Shown piece after piece: positions 1 to 5,323 of a stretch of 5,323 nucleotides of DNA. The DNA is from Phenylobacterium sp. (lineage in GTDB: Bacteria; Pseudomonadota; Alphaproteobacteria; Caulobacterales; Caulobacteraceae). Position numbers and translations under genes: made by a program. Position 1 is the first letter of the stretch. Each line of letters starts with the position of its first letter. The notes below the pieces were generated by a model. That model was not told where the DNA came from and searched no databases. It saw nothing but the letters and a program-made list of their open reading frames with translations. The stretch spans positions 1 through 5,323 of the forward strand of contig JAQGIJ010000309.1 in NCBI GenBank assembly GCA_028291285.1. Reading direction: 5' to 3'.

Positions 1-238
1 CCGGCGGGCCGGCGGCGAGCGCGCGCCTCGCCCGCGCGCGCCACAGCGCCCAGGCGAGGAAGCCCAGCACCAGCACGTACATGATCCCGCAGACCACCAG
101 CATGGTGCGCCAGACCAGGTCGATGTCGCGCGCCTGCTGCCCCGCCGGGTCGAGCATGGTCTGCACGCCCTTGCAGCCGCCGAGCGCGAGCGCGACGAGC
201 GCCGGCGGGATCAGGCGCAAGGCGCGCCCAGGGCTCAT
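1..238 (-). CDS. coxB: Cytochrome c oxidase subunit II (CoxB-like), amino-terminal part, cut by window edge
   Basis: Only the first 79 codons are visible; the frame is still open at base 1. The start at 238 overlaps the stop of the upstream cytochrome gene as ATGA, so translation is probably coupled. I read a lipoprotein signal peptide ending in the lipobox LGGC with Cys22 as the lipidated residue, then the segment MLDPAGQQARDIDLVW, and one strong membrane helix at about residues 43-66 followed by the basic stretch RARARR. Lipobox, a D/P-A-G-rich segment and a helix ending in W-x-L-W-R is the usual start of alphaproteobacterial subunit II proteins, which bind the CuA centre and accept electrons from cytochrome c at the periplasmic face of the inner membrane. 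The CuA-binding cupredoxin domain and second helix would lie outside the window, so the subunit II call rests on the amino end and on the adjacent cytochrome c gene. A different lipid-anchored respiratory subunit remains possible. Confidence 0.72.
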   Translation of the reverse strand, partial: MSPGRALRLIPPALVALALGGCKGVQTMLDPAGQQARDIDLVWRTMLVVCGIMYVLVLGFLAWALWRARARRALAAGPP

Positions 239-813
239 CCGCCGCCCGCCTTGCTGGCGTCCGGATCGCCCTTCGGCGGCTGCCGGTCGATGTTGTTGAT
301 CGGCGGGATCGAGCGCATCTCGTCGCCGCGGCTCTGCACGGCCAGCTTGTCGGCGTTGCCGGAGAGGCTGCGGACATAGGCGGCGAGCTCCCAGATCTGC
401 TGATCGGGGATCTTCGCGCGGAAGGAGGGCATGCCGTTCGGCCGGCCCTGCTCGATCGAGGCGTAGATCTGCTCGATGGAGCCGCCGTAGCGCCACTTCT
501 CGTCCATCAGCGGCGGGCCGATGCCGCCGCCGCCGTTGAAGTGGCAACCGGCGCAGTTGAACCACTTGTAGTACCGCCCGCCGTTGGAGACGTGGGTGGC
601 GTTGCCCTCGTACTCCAGCCCGCGCGGGTCGGTGGGCGTCGGCGAGGCGGTGGGGCCGGGGTAGAGCTCGGTGACCGTCACCTTGTGCGGTCCGCTCTCG
701 GCGGCCGGCGCGTCCAGGTTGCGGTTCTCGCGGTTGCAGCCGGCGAGCGCCAGGGCCGTTGCGAGCGCGACCATGCCGGCGCCCAGACTCCTCCTCAGGC
801 GAGCCTCACCCAT
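235..813 (-). CDS. Lipid-anchored class I c-type cytochrome
   Basis: This 192-residue protein begins with a lipoprotein signal peptide (basic MGEARLRRS, hydrophobic core, lipobox LAGC, lipidated Cys26). A Pro/Thr-rich linker (about 50-65) leads to a single class I cytochrome c domain at about residues 75-152. The haem is attached through C87-A-G-C90-H91, with His91 as proximal ligand, and M128 in NGMPSF is the likely distal ligand. The helix IWELAAYVRSLSG (about 140-152) is the typical carboxy-terminal cytochrome c helix. A polar tail of about 40 residues follows, ending in a Gly run. The start at 813 is well supported by GGAGG seven bases upstream. The gene overlaps the following subunit II gene by four bases, so it is probably a membrane-tethered electron carrier dedicated to that terminal oxidase. 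Which quinol-cytochrome c reductase or other donor feeds it cannot be told here. Confidence 0.9.
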   Translation of the reverse strand: MGEARLRRSLGAGMVALATALALAGCNRENRNLDAPAAESGPHKVTVTELYPGPTASPTPTDPRGLEYEGNATHVSNGGRYYKWFNCAGCHFNGGGGIGPPLMDEKWRYGGSIEQIYASIEQGRPNGMPSFRAKIPDQQIWELAAYVRSLSGNADKLAVQSRGDEMRSIPPINNIDRQPPKGDPDASKAGGG

Positions 814-820
814 CCCGCTT

Positions 821-825
821 CCTCC
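821..825 (-). promoter_or_regulatory. Strong ribosome binding site of the cytochrome c gene
   Basis: On the minus strand the sequence CGGAGGAAGCGGG directly precedes the ATG at 813. The GGAGG core lies seven bases upstream of the start codon, which is good spacing, and it fixes this start over any alternative. It is the clearest Shine-Dalgarno match in the window. Confidence 0.75.
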
Positions 826-891
826 GCAAGATCAGCAACTCGCAGAGCTCCGCCGTGTTCCTTTGTCCAGCAGGGCGCGCGCGGATGGATC

Positions 892-896
892 GGGAG
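892..896 (+). promoter_or_regulatory. Ribosome binding site of the DUF1810 gene
   Basis: GGGAG lies five bases before the ATG at 902 and eight before the second ATG at 905. It supports starting the gene here and not at the upstream in-frame ATG at 671, which would run through the opposite-strand cytochrome gene. Confidence 0.55.
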
Positions 897-901
897 ACGA
901 G

Positions 902-1339
902 ATGATGGCCGACGATTTCGACCTGGCGCGCTTCGTCGACGCCCAGGCGCGCAACTACGCCGACGCCCTCGCCGAGCTGAAGCGTGGCCGCAAGGCCAGC
1001 CACTGGATGTGGTACGTCTTCCCGCAGGCGGCGGGACTGGGCTCCAGCCCCATGGCCCAGACCTACGCGATCGGCTCCCTGGCCGAGGCCCGGGCCTATC
1101 TGGCGCACCCGGTGCTGGGACCCAGGCTGCGCGAGGGCGTCGACGCCGTGCTCGCCGTCGAAGGCCGCTCGGCGCACGCCATCTTCGGCAGCCCCGACGA
1201 CCTGAAGCTCCGCTCCAGCCTCACCCTCTTCGCCGAGGCCGCGCCGGAGGAGCCGCGGTTCCGAGAGGCGCTCGCGAAGTACTTCGGCGGCGAGCCTGAC
1301 CCGCGGACGCTGGAGCTCCTGCGCGGCGCCCCTTCCTAG
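902..1339 (+). CDS. DUF1810 family protein of unknown function
   Basis: A 145-residue soluble protein with no signal peptide or membrane segment, which is the usual length for DUF1810. It matches the family over its full length as I remember it: an amino-terminal F-x-x-A-Q-x-x-x-Y segment (11-19), the hallmark K-A-S-H-W-M-W-Y-V-F-P-Q (31-42) followed by GLGSSPMAQTYAI (45-57), then EARAYLAHPVLGPRL (62-76), and a carboxy-terminal half containing IFGSPDDLKLRSSLTLF (94-110), a Phe-rich helix and KYFGGEPDPRTL (126-137). The biochemical role of the family is not known to me; some database entries have called such proteins calpastatin-like, which I would not rely on. Two adjacent ATG codons (902, 905) could each be the start. 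The gene is divergent from the cytochrome operon (88 bases between the starts) and 68 bases upstream of vapB on the same strand, so it might be read together with the toxin-antitoxin pair. Confidence 0.85.
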   Translation: MMADDFDLARFVDAQARNYADALAELKRGRKASHWMWYVFPQAAGLGSSPMAQTYAIGSLAEARAYLAHPVLGPRLREGVDAVLAVEGRSAHAIFGSPDDLKLRSSLTLFAEAAPEEPRFREALAKYFGGEPDPRTLELLRGAPS

Positions 1340-1353
1340 TCCGCCGCGACCTT

Positions 1354-1382
1354 TTATCAGGGCCGATGAGTTGGTATATACA
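1354..1382 (+). promoter_or_regulatory. Candidate sigma-70 type promoter of vapBC
   Basis: TTATCA (1354-1359) and TATACA (1377-1382) each match four of six bases of the -35 and -10 consensus, with 17 bases between them. This is one of the few AT-rich patches in a very GC-rich window. Transcription would begin near 1389, leaving a short leader before the vapB ATG at 1408. The palindrome at 1373-1395 overlaps the -10 element and start point, as expected for autorepression. The match is modest and made by eye. Confidence 0.4.
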
Positions 1383-1395
1383 TCCGGTATATCCC
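1373..1395 (+). promoter_or_regulatory. Candidate VapB/VapBC operator (imperfect palindrome)
   Basis: The arms GGTATATAC (1373-1381) and GTATATCCC (1387-1395) are reverse complements at eight of nine positions, around a five-base spacer ATCCG. The only mismatch is the third base pair from the outside. GGTATAT also occurs as a direct repeat at 1373-1379 and 1386-1392. VapB antitoxins of the AbrB-fold type bind palindromes in their own promoter as dimers or as VapBC complexes, and this one ends 12 bases before the vapB start. Its identity as an operator is inferred from position and symmetry. Confidence 0.55.
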
Positions 1396-1407
1396 AGCGA
1401 GCCGCGC

Positions 1408-1629
1408 ATGACCCGGACCAACCTCTTCCAGTCGAACCGCAGCCAGGCCGTCCGCCTGCCGAAGGACGTGGCCTTTCCGGAAGACGTACGCTCGGTGGTC
1501 GTGCTGCGTCAGGGCAGGACGCGCCTCATCGCGCCGGCCGACGCGGTCTGGGACGACTTCTTCGATGCGCCCGGGATCGAGCTTCCGGCGCGCGACCAGC
1601 CGCCGGCGCAGGCGCGCGAACCGCTCTGA
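1408..1629 (+). CDS. vapB: Type II antitoxin VapB (AbrB/SpoVT-like DNA-binding fold)
   Basis: A 73-residue protein whose amino half, FQSNRSQAVRLPK (7-19) followed by DVAFPEDVRSVVVLRQGRTRLI, is the swapped-hairpin AbrB-type DNA-binding domain seen in VapB/MvpA antitoxins. The carboxy half has W48-D-D-F-F52 and the tail RDQPPAQAREPL; in related complexes this part wraps around the toxin and blocks its active site. The start at 1408 is preferred over the in-frame ATG at 1366 because homologues begin just before this hairpin and because the longer form would run through the putative operator. No good Shine-Dalgarno is visible, only a weak GCGAG at 1397-1401. The stop codon shares its last base with the vapC start (TGATG), the usual coupled antitoxin-toxin order. 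It should neutralise VapC and repress its own promoter. Confidence 0.9.
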   Translation: MTRTNLFQSNRSQAVRLPKDVAFPEDVRSVVVLRQGRTRLIAPADAVWDDFFDAPGIELPARDQPPAQAREPL

Positions 1630-2039
1630 TGCTCCGCTACATGCTGGACACCAACCTGTGCGTCCGCGTGCTCAGGGATCGGCCGCAGGCCGCGCGGGTG
1701 CGCTTCAACCTGGAGGCGGAGAGCCTCTGCATCTCGACCATCGTGCTGACCGAGCTGCTGCACGGGGCGGCGAAGTCGGCCCGCCCGGAGCACAACCGCC
1801 AGGAGGTCGAGCGCTTCGCGGCCCGGCTGGAGGTGCTGCCGTTCGACGCCGCTGCGGCGGACCATGCGGCGGAGATCCGGGCTGCGCTGGAGCGGCGCGG
1901 GCAGGTCATCGGCGGCTACGACCTGCTGATCGCCGGCCACGCGCGAAGCCGCGGCCTGGTAGTCGTGACCGGAAACCTGGTGGAGTTCGGGCGCGTCGAG
2001 GGCCTGCGCTGCGAGGACTGGCTCGCTGCGCCGAGCTGA
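1629..2039 (+). CDS. vapC: Type II toxin VapC, PIN-domain ribonuclease
   Basis: A 136-residue PIN-domain protein of typical VapC length. The Mg-binding acidic residues are visible: D7 in MLDTN, E42 in TELLHG and D98 in GGYDLLIAGHA, with N116 and E119 in the fourth-motif region VVVTGNLVEFGRVEGL. The overall pattern (RYMLDTN, RFNLEAESLCIST, RLEVLPFD, IRAALERRGQVIGGYD, GHARSRGLVVVT, EDW near the end) closely follows the Shigella/Salmonella VapC, which is known to cut initiator tRNA in the anticodon loop; that substrate is inferred for this copy. Family members usually read TNN where this one reads TGN (G115). The metal-binding residues are otherwise intact, so it looks active. Translation is coupled to vapB through the one-base overlap. 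The gene ends three bases from the opposing tadC stop. Confidence 0.92.
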   Translation: MLRYMLDTNLCVRVLRDRPQAARVRFNLEAESLCISTIVLTELLHGAAKSARPEHNRQEVERFAARLEVLPFDAAAADHAAEIRAALERRGQVIGGYDLLIAGHARSRGLVVVTGNLVEFGRVEGLRCEDWLAAPS

Positions 2040-2042
2040 ACC

Positions 2043-2999
2043 TCAGTGCTTGCCGAACACGTGCATCAGCCGCACGGCCGCGGGCAGCATCAGCGCGCCG
2101 AGCAGGCAGGGGAAGATGAAGAGGATCAGCGGCACGGTGAGCTTGGCCGAAAGCGCCAGGGCCTTCTCCTCGGCGCGCAGCATGCGCTTGGAGCGCATGT
2201 CCTGGGAGAAGACCGACAGGGTCTCGCCGAGGCTGGTGCCCATCTCCTCGGCCTGGCGCAGCATGGTGGCGAGCGCGCGCGCGTCGTCGATCCCCAGGCG
2301 GTCGGCGAAGGAGGTCCAGGCGTCCTTGCGGGGGCGCCCGGCGCGCAGCTCCAGCACCAGCATGCGCAGGTGGACGGTGAGGTTCGGGTAGCGCCGCTCG
2401 AGCTCCTCGGTCACCCGGCTGACGGCGGCGTCGAGGCTGAGGCCGGCCTCCACCGAGGCGACCAGCAGGTCGAGGAGGTCGGGGAAGCCGTCGGAGTACT
2501 CCCGCTCGCGCTTCTGCCGGCGGGATTTCAGCACCTGTTCCGGGCCCAGCATGGCGACGGCGGAGAGGCCGGCGGCGAGCAGGATGCCGCTCATGCCGGC
2601 CTTGCCCTTGGCCAGCATCGGCAGCATCAGCAGGACCCCCACCGTGGCCGCCGCCATCGCCGCGGCCTTGACGCCCAGATAGATCACCGGGGCCTCGCGG
2701 TTGAAGTAGCCGGCCTGCATCAGCCGGCTGCGCAGCACCGAGAGCTTGGCCGGATCGCGCACCGCGCTCTGCTGGCCCAGACGGCGGATGGTGGTCATCA
2801 GCTGCTCGCCGACGACGCCGCCCGTCGGGCGTTGCGGGGTGGCAGGCGCCGGCGCCCCGCCGGCGGCGGCGAAGCGCGTGCGCCGCAGCGAGCGCAGGCG
2901 CAGCTCCATCACCCCGAACCAGGCCCCGCCGCCGACGCCGGCCAGCACCAGGACCGCGCCCAGCAGGGTGACGAGGGACTGCAGCGAAAGCGCGCTCAT
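2043..2999 (-). CDS. tadC: Tad pilus inner-membrane platform protein TadC (CpaH)
   Basis: A 318-residue integral membrane protein of the type II secretion F (GspF-like) family. I see an amino-terminal membrane helix (about 7-31), a basic stretch and a Pro/Ala-rich linker (about 44-60), a central hydrophobic pair (about 105-129 and 135-152), a cytoplasmic T2SSF domain (about 170-280) containing FPDLLDLLVASVEAGLSLDAAV, and a carboxy-terminal helix (about 285-312). With TadB it forms the inner-membrane platform on which the CpaF ATPase acts to extrude or retract Flp pilin. The ATG at 2999 lies four bases after the tadB stop, with no strong ribosome binding site, which suggests coupled translation. 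It is the last gene of the visible tad run; vapC faces it on the other strand with three bases between the stops. TadB and TadC share a fold; gene order and length support TadC here. Confidence 0.92.
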   Translation of the reverse strand: MSALSLQSLVTLLGAVLVLAGVGGGAWFGVMELRLRSLRRTRFAAAGGAPAPATPQRPTGGVVGEQLMTTIRRLGQQSAVRDPAKLSVLRSRLMQAGYFNREAPVIYLGVKAAAMAAATVGVLLMLPMLAKGKAGMSGILLAAGLSAVAMLGPEQVLKSRRQKREREYSDGFPDLLDLLVASVEAGLSLDAAVSRVTEELERRYPNLTVHLRMLVLELRAGRPRKDAWTSFADRLGIDDARALATMLRQAEEMGTSLGETLSVFSQDMRSKRMLRAEEKALALSAKLTVPLILFIFPCLLGALMLPAAVRLMHVFGKH

Positions 3000-3003
3000 C
3001 GGC

Positions 3004-3957
3004 TCAGATCCGCATGTCGATCATGCGGCGCATGACCAGGTTGCCCAGGAACAACCAGCCGCCGATCACCGCCAGCCCGATCTTGACGATCGGGTCGTCG
3101 ATCACGTCGCCGTAGAAGTGCGGCGAGGTGGTCGAGACGAAGGCCATCATGACGATGGGCGCCGCCGTCAGGATCATCGCCGAAGCGCGGCCTTCCGCCG
3201 ATGCGGCCTTGATCTTCAGGCGCATCTTGTGCCGCTCGCGCACGGTGCCGGCATTCAGTTTCAACAGGCCCGTGAGGTTGCCGCCGGCGCGCTCCTGCAG
3301 CCGCACCGTGGCGGCGAAGAGATCGATGTCGGAATGCTGGCAGCGCTCGGCCATGCGCTCGACGGCCTGCGCCAGGGTCGCGCCATAGGCGATCTCGTCG
3401 GCGGCCATGCCGAACTCCGTGCCCACCGGGTCGGCCATCTCGCGGCCGACGAGGGCCACGGCGGTCGGCACCGGGTGCCCGGCCTCGAGGCTGCGCACGA
3501 TGATGTCGAGCGCCTGCGGCAGCTGGAAGCCGAGCGCCTTGGAGCGCGCGCCGGCCTTGAACTTCAGGACGAAGATCGGCCCCGCCAGGCCCACCACCAG
3601 GGCGGCGGGAAGCGCCAGCATCGGCTTCTTCAGCACCACGGCCACGCCCAGGGCGGCGGCCAGGGCCGCGCCGCCGGCCAACATGGCCCACTTCTTCGGG
3701 TCGTAGGTGAGGCCGGAGGCGACGATCATGTCGGAGAGCCAGCGCAGCCGCTCGCTCTTCTCGCCCGCGGCGTTGAGGCCACGCTGCTTGCGCAGCTCCA
3801 TGACCAGGGCCGAGACGCCGTCCACCTTGTTGGCCACCTTCAGCCGCTTGTTCACCGTGCGCTTCTGCCGCGCCACCGTGAACAGGCCGAACAGCGCCTG
3901 GCCGGCGGTGAAGACCGCGGCGAAGACCAGGATCAGGAAAACGAAGTGGCCGTCCAT
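3004..3957 (-). CDS. tadB: Tad pilus inner-membrane platform protein TadB (CpaG)
   Basis: A 317-residue GspF-like membrane protein. An amino-terminal helix (about 5-27) is followed by a basic region (29-44), a soluble segment ending in LSDMIVASGLTYDPKKW (74-90), two closely spaced helices (about 91-109 and 113-131), the T2SSF domain (about 147-255, with LPQALDIIVRSLEAGHPVPTAV), then two carboxy-terminal helices (about 259-276 and 290-308). The ERAGGNL and RERHKMRLKIKAASAEGRASA segments before the last helices are typical of TadB. The start at 3957 lies two bases after the cpaF stop (TGAGCATG), so expression is probably coupled. It partners TadC in the inner membrane and is thought to contact the CpaF hexamer and pass its rotation or stroke on to pilin assembly. 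Nothing looks broken. Confidence 0.93.
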   Translation of the reverse strand: MDGHFVFLILVFAAVFTAGQALFGLFTVARQKRTVNKRLKVANKVDGVSALVMELRKQRGLNAAGEKSERLRWLSDMIVASGLTYDPKKWAMLAGGAALAAALGVAVVLKKPMLALPAALVVGLAGPIFVLKFKAGARSKALGFQLPQALDIIVRSLEAGHPVPTAVALVGREMADPVGTEFGMAADEIAYGATLAQAVERMAERCQHSDIDLFAATVRLQERAGGNLTGLLKLNAGTVRERHKMRLKIKAASAEGRASAMILTAAPIVMMAFVSTTSPHFYGDVIDDPIVKIGLAVIGGWLFLGNLVMRRMIDMRI

Positions 3958-3959
3958 GC

Positions 3960-5323
<1,364 letters not shown>

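Noticed and set aside
671..901. Amino-terminal extension of the DUF1810 gene to the ATG at 671
   Set aside because: It would overlap the start of the divergent cytochrome gene, is not needed for the family length, and the ATG at 902 has its own GGGAG ribosome binding site.
814..901. Divergent promoters between the cytochrome and DUF1810 genes
   Set aside because: Both genes must be transcribed from near here, but I could not pick -35/-10 pairs that match well enough on either strand, so none is annotated.
541..1299. Plus-strand open frame overlapping the cytochrome gene and DUF1810
   Set aside because: Arg/Gly/Ala-rich translation in the wrong frame of DUF1810 and antisense to the cytochrome, whose haem motif is clear.
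1340..1372. Terminator after the DUF1810 gene
   Set aside because: A short T-run (1352-1355) is present but no stable hairpin precedes it; read-through into vapBC cannot be excluded.
1366..1407. Upstream in-frame start for vapB at 1366
   Set aside because: It would add 14 residues not typical of the family and place the AT-rich palindrome inside the coding region; homologues begin near the ATG at 1408.
2046..3035. Long plus-strand open frame (329 codons) opposite tadC
   Set aside because: It is rich in His, Gln, Gly and Arg with no recognisable domain, as expected from reading high-GC coding DNA in reverse. The minus-strand frame gives a clear T2SSF membrane protein.

Overview
This is a high-GC chromosomal segment that looks alphaproteobacterial. 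Gene content and protein style suggest a Caulobacterales member such as Phenylobacterium or Caulobacter. That assignment is inferred from remembered family resemblance and has not been searched. The window is densely coding and almost every gene belongs to a known family.

Left part, minus strand (1-813): a respiratory pair. A lipid-anchored class I c-type cytochrome is followed, with an ATGA start/stop overlap, by the first 79 codons of a cytochrome c oxidase subunit II (CoxB-like), which runs off the left edge. The two probably form the start of an aa3/caa3-type terminal oxidase operon, with the small cytochrome feeding electrons to subunit II.

Middle, plus strand (902-2039): a DUF1810-family gene of unknown function, then a type II toxin-antitoxin pair, vapB-vapC, whose reading frames share one base (TGATG). 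The pair resembles the enterobacterial VapBC type that cuts initiator tRNA. An AT-rich imperfect palindrome (1373-1395), lying on a plausible promoter just upstream of vapB, is a good candidate for the autoregulatory operator.

Right part, minus strand (2043-5323): the export and assembly engine of a Tad/Flp (Cpa) type IVc pilus, in transcription order cpaF (tadA) ATPase, tadB (cpaG) and tadC (cpaH), with gaps of 2 and 4 bases. The cpaF reading frame stays open to the right edge, so its true start lies outside the window and the first internal ATG, at 5222, is probably not the start. The ATPase would drive the two inner-membrane platform proteins to extrude Flp pilin. tadC meets vapC tail to tail with only 3 bases between them.

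I see no RNA gene, CRISPR array, insertion sequence or attachment site, and no non-coding stretch over 90 bases. I found no convincing undescribed system. The best second looks are the vapB operator, the variant TGN motif in VapC, the cpaF amino-terminal extension, and the DUF1810-vapBC island between two housekeeping-type operons.
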